In this document: positions 33,358-41,341 of the stretch, one piece after another
How the letters are laid out: each line of letters starts with the position of its first letter
How positions within the stretch are numbered: the stretch's first letter is position 1
NCBI GenBank assembly: GCA_035492455.1
Contig: DATJJE010000050.1
Location: 62,001 to 126,000, forward strand
Source of the DNA: Gp6-AA40 sp035492455
Lineage (GTDB): Bacteria; Acidobacteriota; Vicinamibacteria; Vicinamibacterales; UBA2999
Length of the DNA: 64,000 nt
Reading direction: 5' to 3'
Made by a program: the position numbers and the translations under genes
The notes under the pieces: model-generated
Database searches by the model: none
What the model was told of the DNA's origin: nothing
What the model saw: the letters and a program-made list of their open reading frames with translations, nothing else

Positions 33358-34926
33358 TCAGACAGCAAGCGACGCGATGAGCGCCTCGAGCAGGTCGGGG
33401 TCGGCAGGTTTCGTGATGTGCCGATCGAAGCCGGCCTGATACGCGCGGCGCTCATCTTCCTGCTGACCCCATCCCGTCAGCGCGACAAGGAAGACGCGAC
33501 GCCCGAGCGCTTCGCGGATGCGTCTTGCGGCCTCGTAGCCATCCATTCGCGGCATGCCGATATCAAGCAGCGCGACGTGCGGTTCGAACTGCTTCGCAAT
33601 CGCCACCGCTTGCACGCCGTCGGTGGCAATGCGCACGTCGTGTCCCATCGTCTCGAGCACCAGCTTCATCATTTCGGCGGCGTCAGGAATGTCTTCCGCC
33701 ACCAGAACGCGGCAGGATGACGCCGCGCGCGCGAGAGGAGCGTCGATGGGCGCAGGTTCGACAATCGCTTTCATCAGGGGCAGCTCGACGATGAAGGTGG
33801 TGCCTGTACCCAGGCCGTCGCTGCACGCTTTGATGCGGCCGTGATGGAGTTCGACGAGGCGTCTGGCGAGCGCCAGCCCGATGCCGAGCCCGCCGCGCGT
33901 TCGTCCTTCCTCCTGTTCAATCTGCACGAACATGTCGAAGATGCGCGGCAGCAGATGTGGGTCAATACCGATGCCTGTATCGGTCAACGAGACGATGACA
34001 CGGTCACCGCCGACGGATGCGGCGAGCGAGATGCGGCCGCCGCGGTCGGTGTACTTGACGGCGTTGTTCAGCAGGTTGACGAACGCCTGCGCCAGGCGTG
34101 TGAAATCGCCGAGAACCCACAATGGCTCGTCCGGCAGATCGGAGGTGAGAACGTGCGCAGCCGCGTCGCTCAGCGGCTCGATGGTCTCCACGGCGCTAAG
34201 GAGAACCGACCGCAGATCGACGCGATCGCGTTGCAGCTCGATGGCGTTGCGAGCGATGCGTGAGACGTCGAGCAGGTCGTCGGTGAGGCGAACCAGCTGG
34301 CCCAGCTGCCGCTCCAGGATGGCCAGCGAGCGCTCGGTGACATCCGCATCGCGTCCGGAGCGCCGCCGCATTAGGGCTACGGCATTTCGGATCGGGGCGA
34401 GCGGGTTGCGAAGTTCGTGCGAAAGCGTCGCCAGGAATTCATCCTTGCGTCGATCCGCCTCCCGCAGCATGTCTTCCGCCATTTTCCGCTCCGTCATGTC
34501 GACGCAGACGCTGACGCATCCGCACACCTTGCCGTGGCGGTTGTAGAGGGGTTCAACGTCGTTCTGGATGTACAGCACCGACCCGTCGACGCGCACGATC
34601 TCGATGTCGTTGGTCACGTGCGTCCGGTTGGCGACGGCGTACTGCATCGGCAGCTCGCTGGCGGGCATATCCCGTCCGTACTGCTGGATGCGATAGAGCG
34701 GTTGCTCGCCGGCGCGAGGCGTCATCGAGATGTTGACGTTGGGCGGCACGCGGAGCAGCCGGGCCAGCGCGTCGTTCGCCGTAATCAGCTGACACTCGGC
34801 GTCGTGCGCGATGGCGATTGGAACAGGGGCGCGCGCGATCAGGTCGGCCAGGGCGCGCAGGCGCGCCCGCAATTCGTCAGGAGTTGCGTCGTCCGGCGGC
34901 TCGAACAGCGTAGCCAGATTCGACAT
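33358..34926 (-). CDS. Hybrid sensor histidine kinase (PAS-HisKA-HATPase-REC)
   Basis: 522 residues. PAS domain at about 25-150 (APVPIAIAHDAECQLITANDALARLL, later GCVSVCVDMTERKMAED), HisKA with DEFLATLSHELRNPLAPI (phospho-His), HATPase with NLLNNAVKYTDRGG, DTGIGIDP and GGLGIGLALARRLV, then a C-terminal receiver with VLVAEDIPDAAEMM and Asp in VALLDIGMPRMDG. No membrane segment, so it is a cytoplasmic sensor; signal unknown. The gene starts 84 bp after the TPR peptidase gene. Confidence 0.95.
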   Translation of the reverse strand: MSNLATLFEPPDDATPDELRARLRALADLIARAPVPIAIAHDAECQLITANDALARLLRVPPNVNISMTPRAGEQPLYRIQQYGRDMPASELPMQYAVANRTHVTNDIEIVRVDGSVLYIQNDVEPLYNRHGKVCGCVSVCVDMTERKMAEDMLREADRRKDEFLATLSHELRNPLAPIRNAVALMRRRSGRDADVTERSLAILERQLGQLVRLTDDLLDVSRIARNAIELQRDRVDLRSVLLSAVETIEPLSDAAAHVLTSDLPDEPLWVLGDFTRLAQAFVNLLNNAVKYTDRGGRISLAASVGGDRVIVSLTDTGIGIDPHLLPRIFDMFVQIEQEEGRTRGGLGIGLALARRLVELHHGRIKACSDGLGTGTTFIVELPLMKAIVEPAPIDAPLARAASSCRVLVAEDIPDAAEMMKLVLETMGHDVRIATDGVQAVAIAKQFEPHVALLDIGMPRMDGYEAARRIREALGRRVFLVALTGWGQQEDERRAYQAGFDRHITKPADPDLLEALIASLAV

Positions 34927-35009
34927 CAGCGGCCCCGCAAGGAGGGACGCTATTATCCGTCACCGTTTGTGCGTCGAGCCGCTGCGAGGAGAAGTTCCGT
35001 GCAGAACCG

Positions 35010-36935
35010 TCACAGAGCGGGAACGAATCCATCGGGCAGCAGTTCCACCGCAACCACGATCCCCTGCGACGACCCGGACGGGAATGTGGCCTCGTCGCTG
35101 CGCCAGGTTACGTACACATCTTCCGCGGGGCGCCTGGCGCCGCAGGAGATCGTGCCGGGCGTCGTCGATCGATAGCTTATGAAGTCGATGGCGTCGAACC
35201 GGACGGCGCGGAGCAGCAGCATTCCTGCCGACGACCGGACGTGCAGCACAATCTGCTGCCGCGTGCATTCCACCTCCGTGAAGAGACCGTAGGTACGTGT
35301 TTCACCGGCCTCGAGCTTGCGAAAGGCAGGAATCAGGGTGGATGTGCGCCTGCCCGGCGGAGGAGCGATCGGCGGCTCCGGCGTCGGCTCCGGCTGTGAT
35401 GTCGCCGATTCGGTTGCGAGCCGCGTTCGCAGCTGCTGTTGTTGTTCGACGCCGACGGAACGCGCCAGCAGGTCACGCGCGCGCTCTTTCGTTGCCGAGT
35501 TCGCCGCGCGGCCGACGAGCGGACCCAGCAGGTCACGCGCGTCGGTGAACTGGGCGAGACGGATGTACGCCTCGGCGAGCATCAGTATCACTTCTTCGTT
35601 ACCGGGCTCCTGGTCGAGCGTGCGGCGCAGCGCGTCTCGCGCCTTCGAGGCGTCGTCCATGTACAAGTATGCGTAGCCGAGCAGGCGATCGGCGTCGGTG
35701 AAGCCGGGGTGCAATTGCACCGCGCGTTCCAGGGCCACGATCGCCTTGCCCACATCAGCATCACCGCCGGATTGCTGGCCGCTGCCACGTTCGAGCAACG
35801 CCGCGCCGTAGTAGAACTGCACGAATTCGTCGGCTGTTGGAGCTGCCGCCGCACGCTCCAGATGCGTCATCGCGTCCGCGCGCTTGTCCTGTCGCAGCAG
35901 CATCCTGCCCATCGCCGCATGCGCGAGAGGCAAATCCGGCGTTGTCTTGAGCACCGCATTCAGCAGCGGCGCGGCTTCGTCGTAGCGCGCCGCGTGCACC
36001 AGCAGATCGCCGAGCCGCGCATGTGCCTCTGTTTCTGCGACGCGTACCGGTTCCGTTTGCAGGCGGTTGACGACACGCTGGTTCAGTTCGACGACCTGCA
36101 CACGCATCGCAGGCCGCAGCACATACGTCAACAGCTCCTTGTCGAGGCTGTCCGTCGGCATCGCAAACGCCTGCTGGAACGCGGCATCCGGCGTCGCACC
36201 GCGCTCGACGAACTGCTCGAACTGGACCAGCTGCTTCCATCGGTCTCGATTTTCCACGAACGTGTAATGCATCAGCAGCCACGATTGTGCGTAGAACAGC
36301 GATCGCCGGTCACCTTCGTTGTAGGTGGTGGACTGCTGCGTCACCGCGAACAGCTCCGGCACGTGCATCTGGCGTTCGCGCAACATCCCGACATGACTTT
36401 CGATCGGGCGTCCAAACCTGGCGGTGTTGCCGCTGGCGTCGAAGGTGCTGAAGAATTCCGCCAGCCCCTCGTTGAACCAGGGCGATAGATTGGCGGAGAT
36501 TCGTTGCAGCAACAGGTGCGTGTACTCGTGGTACAGCGCGCGGAAGTCGTCGCCACCACTGTCCGCGGCGAGCGTGATGTAGTTCACGTCGCGGCTGCCA
36601 AGGAAGTAGCCGCCAACCTGGACGGTCTTGCCGTTGAACTTCGGCTTGTACGGTTCGTAGGAGCGTTGGTCGCGAAACACGATGACGATGACCGGAGGCC
36701 CGGGACGAGAGTCCGCCAGCACCGGAAAGGCACTCGCAACCGCGGCGCGGAATTGCTCGAATCGAAGCGCCACGTCCTTGATCGCGCGTGGGCTGGCATC
36801 GCCGATCAGGAGAAAGTGCTCGGTGCGGAGCGACGTCCATTCCGCAGCATCGGCGCGAATCGCGACGAGAAAACACGCGATGGTGGCCAGGATGCAACGG
36901 CGCACGCGGGTATTATCGTCCGGCGTCCGCCGCAC
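35010..36935 (-). CDS. Secreted TPR protein with HExxH peptidase-like domain
   Basis: 641 residues. Signal peptide CILATIACFLVAIRADA. Residues 35-260 resemble the DUF1570/gluzincin type: YITLAADSGGDDFRALYHEYTHLLLQRI contains HEYTH, followed by WFNEGLAEFFSTF with the likely third ligand Glu. Residues about 300-470 are TPR-like repeats (HARLGDLLVHAARYDEAAPLLNAVLK, LPLAHAAMGRMLLRQDKRADA). The last 120 residues form a beta domain. Overlaps the end of the gluconokinase gene by 23 bp. Confidence 0.85.
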   Translation of the reverse strand: MRRTPDDNTRVRRCILATIACFLVAIRADAAEWTSLRTEHFLLIGDASPRAIKDVALRFEQFRAAVASAFPVLADSRPGPPVIVIVFRDQRSYEPYKPKFNGKTVQVGGYFLGSRDVNYITLAADSGGDDFRALYHEYTHLLLQRISANLSPWFNEGLAEFFSTFDASGNTARFGRPIESHVGMLRERQMHVPELFAVTQQSTTYNEGDRRSLFYAQSWLLMHYTFVENRDRWKQLVQFEQFVERGATPDAAFQQAFAMPTDSLDKELLTYVLRPAMRVQVVELNQRVVNRLQTEPVRVAETEAHARLGDLLVHAARYDEAAPLLNAVLKTTPDLPLAHAAMGRMLLRQDKRADAMTHLERAAAAPTADEFVQFYYGAALLERGSGQQSGGDADVGKAIVALERAVQLHPGFTDADRLLGYAYLYMDDASKARDALRRTLDQEPGNEEVILMLAEAYIRLAQFTDARDLLGPLVGRAANSATKERARDLLARSVGVEQQQQLRTRLATESATSQPEPTPEPPIAPPPGRRTSTLIPAFRKLEAGETRTYGLFTEVECTRQQIVLHVRSSAGMLLLRAVRFDAIDFISYRSTTPGTISCGARRPAEDVYVTWRSDEATFPSGSSQGIVVAVELLPDGFVPAL

Positions 36936-37428
36936 CGGCTGGTCTCAGCGCAAGTTCGGTGCAGATCCGATCAATCAGTGTGCTGACGGGCAGATCTGCC
37001 CGGAGTGTCAGGCCGTCGTGTGGCGGCTCCAATTCTTGGAGCTGGCTTGGCACGATCTGAGGACCGGCGAAATGGCCTGAGCGCGCGTGCAGGCGAGCTG
37101 CAAGCAGGCCTCGGTCCGCCTGAAGAAACACCCAGCGCAGCTCGGGGACGTCTTTGGCAAGGGTGGCGCGATAACGTTCGCGCAGTGCCGAGCATGCGAC
37201 CACCGCGTTCCTGCCATCGCGCGCCAGCGTCGCGATCACCTCGTGTGTACTGGCCAGCCACGGCTCGCGGTCATCATCCGTCAGCGGCATGCCAGCACGC
37301 ATCTTGTCGACGTTCGACGCGGGGTGTAAATCGTCGGCGTCGACGAACGTCCACCCGAGCGTCTTCGCCAGCGCTTTGCCTACGGTCGTCTTCCCGGCAC
37401 CGGCGGCGCCCATCAACACGACAATCAT
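36913..37428 (-). CDS. gntK: Gluconokinase
   Basis: 171 residues from ATG 37428. Shikimate-kinase-like P-loop kinase: GAAGAGKTTVGKALA, then FVDADDLHPASNVDKM, AGMPLTDDDREPWL, and FLQADRGLLAARLHARSGHF. This set of motifs is diagnostic of gluconokinase, which phosphorylates D-gluconate to 6-phosphogluconate. No gluconate transporter is nearby. Length matches the family. Confidence 0.93.
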   Translation of the reverse strand: MIVVLMGAAGAGKTTVGKALAKTLGWTFVDADDLHPASNVDKMRAGMPLTDDDREPWLASTHEVIATLARDGRNAVVACSALRERYRATLAKDVPELRWVFLQADRGLLAARLHARSGHFAGPQIVPSQLQELEPPHDGLTLRADLPVSTLIDRICTELALRPAGAADAGR

Positions 37429-37581
37429 CAACCGTTCACCATGAGCGAGCGCAGGCGAGTCGAAGGGTTCAATTTTGCGCGCCTCCGCTGAGAAGTTCGC
37501 ACCTCCAGTGAGCGACCGCGAAAAATCCAAGCAACTGCCGCGCGGGTGCGCGGCACCGCGTTTGCCCAAGGCGTCTGCATC

Positions 37582-38034
37582 GTGCCTCCATTCCGATCGT
37601 ACGAGCACCTGTTGCGTCTGGCCGCGGTATTCGCGGCTGCCGCCGTGGTCTTCGCGATCCTGCGGGCGCTGCTCGTCCCGGCAGACTACGGTCGGTTCGG
37701 TCGTTATCGCGCCGGCGCACTCCTGCAGATCGCCTCGCACTCGACGGTCTACGCTGGCCAGCTCTCCTGCGTCGAGTGTCACACCGATGTCGCCGAAGCG
37801 CGTAAGAACAACATGCACGCGCGCATCAGCTGCGAGACGTGCCACGGTCCGCTTGCTGCCCACGCCGACGATCCATCGGTCGCCGCGCGCAAGCCCGATG
37901 CGCGCGCCGTCTGCGCGGTATGTCACCAACCGGACCCGGCTCGGACGCGGGCGATCAAGACCGTCTTGTTTGCCGACCACGCCGATCCTGGTCCGTGCAC
38001 GTCATGCCATTCACCGCACGCGCCAAAGCTGTGA
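37582..38034 (+). CDS. Membrane-anchored tetrahaem cytochrome c
   Basis: 150 residues from GTG 37582 (ATG or GTG further upstream would add a few unconserved residues). An N-terminal anchor (LLRLAAVFAAAAVVFAILRALLV) is followed by four CxxCH haem sites: CVECH, CETCH, CAVCH and CTSCH. Periplasmic. With the ferredoxin and NrfD genes that follow, it forms a quinone-linked module, probably accepting or donating electrons for the NrfD membrane subunit. Confidence 0.85.
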   Translation: MPPFRSYEHLLRLAAVFAAAAVVFAILRALLVPADYGRFGRYRAGALLQIASHSTVYAGQLSCVECHTDVAEARKNNMHARISCETCHGPLAAHADDPSVAARKPDARAVCAVCHQPDPARTRAIKTVLFADHADPGPCTSCHSPHAPKL

Positions 38035-38046
38035 TGGACAAGTGTC

Positions 38047-38808
38047 ATGCCGCCTGACCGACGAGAGTTCCTGCTGCAGACCGGCAAGCTGCTCGTGCTG
38101 ACGGCGGCCGCCTCGACGGCGTGGGACTACGTGGTTGCAGGCGAGCCGGAGAAGGCACCCGACTATGACGCCACCAAACATTGGTGGGCGATGATCATCG
38201 ACGTCGAGAAGTGCATCGGATGCGGCCGCTGCGTGCAGGCCTGCAAGGCCGAAAATGGCGTCTCGATGGAGCCGTATTACTTCCGAACCTGGATCGAGCG
38301 ATGGGAAATCGATCCCGATGATCCCGAACATCCCCATGTCGAATCCCCGAACGGTGGTTACGACGGCTTCGCGACGCGTCCGGAGAAGCAGGGAGTCAAA
38401 ACCTTCTTCGTCCCCAAGCTGTGCAACCAATGCGCGGATTCTCCGTGTGTGCAGGTGTGCCCCGTAGGTGCGACGTTCCTTTCGCCCGACGGCGTCGTCC
38501 TCATCGACAAGGAATACTGCCTCGGCTGCCGCTACTGCATTCAGGCCTGTCCGTACGGATCGCGCTACCTCGATCCGACGACGCACACCGCGGACAAGTG
38601 CACCCTCTGCTATCACCGCATCACCAAGGGGCTGCAGACTGCGTGCGTGGAAGTCTGTCCAACGCAGGCGAGGTATCTCGGCGACCTGAAGAATCCGAAG
38701 GATGCCATTCACGAATACCTGAGGACGCACGTCGTCCACGTGCTGAAGCCGCAGATGGCCACCCATCCGAAGACGTTCTACAACGGACTCGACGGGTCGG
38801 TACGATAG
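38047..38808 (+). CDS. Four-cluster ferredoxin subunit (NrfC/PsrB-like)
   Basis: 253 residues with a twin-arginine-like start (PDRREFLLQTGKLL). Four 4Fe-4S cysteine sets: CIGCGRCVQAC, CNQCADSPCVQVCP, CLGCRYCIQACP, and CTLCYHRIT...CVEVCP. This is the standard electron-transfer subunit of the CISM family (NrfC, PsrB, HmcB). It lies 12 bp after the cytochrome and 9 bp before NrfD, so one operon. Confidence 0.93.
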   Translation: MPPDRREFLLQTGKLLVLTAAASTAWDYVVAGEPEKAPDYDATKHWWAMIIDVEKCIGCGRCVQACKAENGVSMEPYYFRTWIERWEIDPDDPEHPHVESPNGGYDGFATRPEKQGVKTFFVPKLCNQCADSPCVQVCPVGATFLSPDGVVLIDKEYCLGCRYCIQACPYGSRYLDPTTHTADKCTLCYHRITKGLQTACVEVCPTQARYLGDLKNPKDAIHEYLRTHVVHVLKPQMATHPKTFYNGLDGSVR

Positions 38809-38817
38809 GAGGAGCGT

Positions 38818-39981
38818 GTGGGCGCGGTAGACGGGTTCATGTATCCGAACGAGATGGAGCTTCAGTGGAGCATCCTAATCGTGCTCTATCCGTTTATCAC
38901 GGGTCTCGTCGCCGGTGCGTTCATCCTTGCGTCGCTGGAGCGGGTGTTCAACGTGCAGGCGGTCAAGCCTACCTACCGACTTGCCCTGCTGACCGCACTG
39001 GCCTTCATGATCGTCGCGCCGCTTCCATTGCAGCTGCACCTTGGACATCCCGAGCGATCGTTCGAGATGTACCTGACGCCGCATATGACGTCCGCCATGG
39101 CGATGTTTGGCTTCATCTACCTGTGGTATCTGATGGCGGTGCTGGTCGTCGAGATCTGGCTCGAGTACCGGCGGGAAATCGTTCACTGGTGGCAGCGGTC
39201 GACGGGCCTGAAGCGGTTTGCCTATCGTGTGCTGGCACTCGGTTCGAGCAACGTGAGCGAGGACGCGCTGCGGATTGACGATCGCGTCGGACGGCTCGTC
39301 ACCATCGTCGGCATCCCATCGGCTTTCCTGTTGCACGGGTATGTCGGGTTCATCTTCGGCTCGATCAAGGCGAACCCGTGGTGGTCTACGCCGATGATGC
39401 CAGTGGTGTTCCTTTTCTCGGCCATGGTATCCGGCATCGCGCTCGTCATGCTGATGTACGTCGTGACGACGTGGTATCGGAAGGTCGAGATTGATATGCC
39501 GTGTCTCGACACGATCGCGCGATACCTGCTGTATGCATTTCTAATCGACTTCGCGCTGGAGATGATCGACCTGCTGCACCGCATCTACGAGGCCGACGAA
39601 TCGTTCAAAACACTCGATTTCATGGTGCACACCCGGCTGTTCGTCTCGCAAATCGTCCTGCAAATCATGCTCGGCACCGTGGTGCCGATTGGACTGCTGG
39701 CGATCGCGCCGCTCGTCCGCCGCGTGCGCAGTCGCCGCGCGCTGTATGTCGTCGCCGGTGTGCTGACCCTGATTGGAATCTTCGCGATGCGGTGGAACGT
39801 TGTCATCGGCGGGCAGCTGTTCTCGAAGAGCTTCCTGGGATACACAACCTACAAGCTGCAGTTCGCTACGCGCGAGGGTCTTGGCGTCGCCGTTGCGCTG
39901 CTCATCCTCCCGTTCATGCTGCTAGCAGGGCTGGTGCACGTCCTGCCGCCGTGGCCGCACGCGCCGCGCGAGCGAGCCTGA
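38818..39981 (+). CDS. nrfD: NrfD/PsrC-family quinone-interacting membrane subunit
   Basis: 387 residues from GTG 38818 after AGGAG. Eight to ten membrane segments; the NrfD pattern includes WSILIVLYPFITGLVAGAFILASLERVF, LALLTALAFMIVAPLPLQLHLGHPERSF and a late segment with HGYVGFIFGSIKANPWWSTPMMPVVF. This subunit exchanges electrons between the quinone pool and the ferredoxin subunit. No molybdopterin catalytic subunit is encoded in the neighbourhood. Confidence 0.92.
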   Translation: MGAVDGFMYPNEMELQWSILIVLYPFITGLVAGAFILASLERVFNVQAVKPTYRLALLTALAFMIVAPLPLQLHLGHPERSFEMYLTPHMTSAMAMFGFIYLWYLMAVLVVEIWLEYRREIVHWWQRSTGLKRFAYRVLALGSSNVSEDALRIDDRVGRLVTIVGIPSAFLLHGYVGFIFGSIKANPWWSTPMMPVVFLFSAMVSGIALVMLMYVVTTWYRKVEIDMPCLDTIARYLLYAFLIDFALEMIDLLHRIYEADESFKTLDFMVHTRLFVSQIVLQIMLGTVVPIGLLAIAPLVRRVRSRRALYVVAGVLTLIGIFAMRWNVVIGGQLFSKSFLGYTTYKLQFATREGLGVAVALLILPFMLLAGLVHVLPPWPHAPRERA

Positions 39982-40026
39982 GCACCTTCACATCCGGCAA
40001 CCCGCTGGTGGAGATAGAATCCGCAC

Positions 40027-40914
40027 ATGCGAAATCGTCTTTGGGTCCTCATTGTCGGCTTGTTGAGTGTGGCTCTCGTCACCGTCGACCTGATTGCCCA
40101 GAACCGTCCGACCGCGAGCTGGCCTCAGCCGGTTCCGGTTCGTCCGCCAACAGGCGACAAAGATAAGAAGCCGGCTCCGCGGCGCAGCCTGGTCGGCATG
40201 TGGGGCGCGATTGCCGGAAATCGCCAGGCCACAAACCAGTCATCGGGTGTCCAGCTGAAGCCGAACAATGGCAAGCCGGAAAACCAACTGCCGTACACTC
40301 CCTATGGTCTGCAGCTATACAAGTCGCATAAGGCTCTCGAGGGCGCCGACGCGGTTCCGCCGTCCGAGACAAATGACCCGAGGGTTCGCTGCGAACCGTT
40401 AGGAGTGCCGCGCTATAACCACTACGACGTCGGGATCCAGATCTTTCAGGACGAGTACAAGATTGCGATCTTGTACCAGTACGACAATCGGTGGCGTGTC
40501 ATCTGGACGGATGGACGACCGCTTCCCAAGTTGGTCGATGGCGGCGTGGAAATAGACGGCGAGTACCGGGAGTCGCGGTGGTTCGGGTATTCAGTCGGCA
40601 AGTGGCTGGACGATCACACCCTCGAGGTCCAGACGGTTGGGACTATGCCGGACGATCGCGTGTGGCTCGACAACACCGGACGGCCCATCAGCGAAAAGGT
40701 GCGCGTAACAGAAACATTCCGGCGTATGGATTACGACACCCTCGAGTGGTCGGAGACGATTGAAGATCCGAAGGTGTATACACGACCGTGGCAGACCATG
40801 AAGCTGCCCTTGGCGTTGCAAGACCCGCGGACCGATGTCATGACGCGGTACTGCTCACCCGTGGAAATCGACGCGTACAACAGTGCATACGGGAATCCCG
40901 TAAGCGGAAAGTAA
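40027..40914 (+). CDS. Secreted protein of the 'GRWEGNTLVIDVTN' family (paralogue)
   Basis: 295 residues, signal peptide (LWVLIVGLLSVALVTVDLIAQ). Core motifs of the family: WRVIWTDGRPLPKLVDGG, GYSVGKWLDDHTLEVQTVGT, PDDRVWLDNTGRPIS, EKVRVTETFRRMDYDTLEW, IEDPKVYTRPW. Paired with a DUF6152 gene 28 bp downstream; the same pairing occurs in mirror image at 44636-45812. Function unknown. Confidence 0.8.
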   Translation: MRNRLWVLIVGLLSVALVTVDLIAQNRPTASWPQPVPVRPPTGDKDKKPAPRRSLVGMWGAIAGNRQATNQSSGVQLKPNNGKPENQLPYTPYGLQLYKSHKALEGADAVPPSETNDPRVRCEPLGVPRYNHYDVGIQIFQDEYKIAILYQYDNRWRVIWTDGRPLPKLVDGGVEIDGEYRESRWFGYSVGKWLDDHTLEVQTVGTMPDDRVWLDNTGRPISEKVRVTETFRRMDYDTLEWSETIEDPKVYTRPWQTMKLPLALQDPRTDVMTRYCSPVEIDAYNSAYGNPVSGK

Positions 40915-40942
40915 CGTCGGACTGGAAATTTGGAGGGCGCAC

Positions 40943-41341
40943 GTGAAACTCAAGTTCGTCATGGCGTTTGCTGCGACGGTCGTCGCTTTGACGTCGGTAC
41001 CGGTGGTCGCACATCACACTGCGACGACGCTATACAGCGACAAAACGGTGACGATGAAAGGGACCGTCAAGGGCTGGCGCTGGTCCAATCCCCACTGCCT
41101 GCTGACGTTTGAGGTCAAAGGCGAAGACGGACAGGTCGTACAGTGGCTTGCCGAGACGCAGGCGCCGAACACGGTATACGCCGAAGGCTACCGTCCGAAT
41201 TCCTTCAAGCCCGACGACCAAATCACCGTCACCGTGCGGCCAGCAGCGAATGGACGGCCATTTGGCCTGCTCACTCAGGCCCTGCTCCCTGACGGCACAA
41301 AGCTCGGTGATGCGACCACAGGCGGCCGCGGCACCCCTTAG
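40943..41341 (+). CDS. DUF6152-family secreted protein
   Basis: 132 residues from GTG 40943 with GGAGG upstream. Signal peptide ending VPVVAHHT. The family motif begins AHHTATTLYSDKTVTMKGTVKGWRWSNPHCLLTFEV, then the NTVYAEGYRPNSFKPDDQITVTVRPAANGRP stretch. Unknown function; probably a small periplasmic beta-barrel (OB-like) protein. Its stop touches the stop of the TonB receptor gene. Confidence 0.85.
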   Translation: MKLKFVMAFAATVVALTSVPVVAHHTATTLYSDKTVTMKGTVKGWRWSNPHCLLTFEVKGEDGQVVQWLAETQAPNTVYAEGYRPNSFKPDDQITVTVRPAANGRPFGLLTQALLPDGTKLGDATTGGRGTP

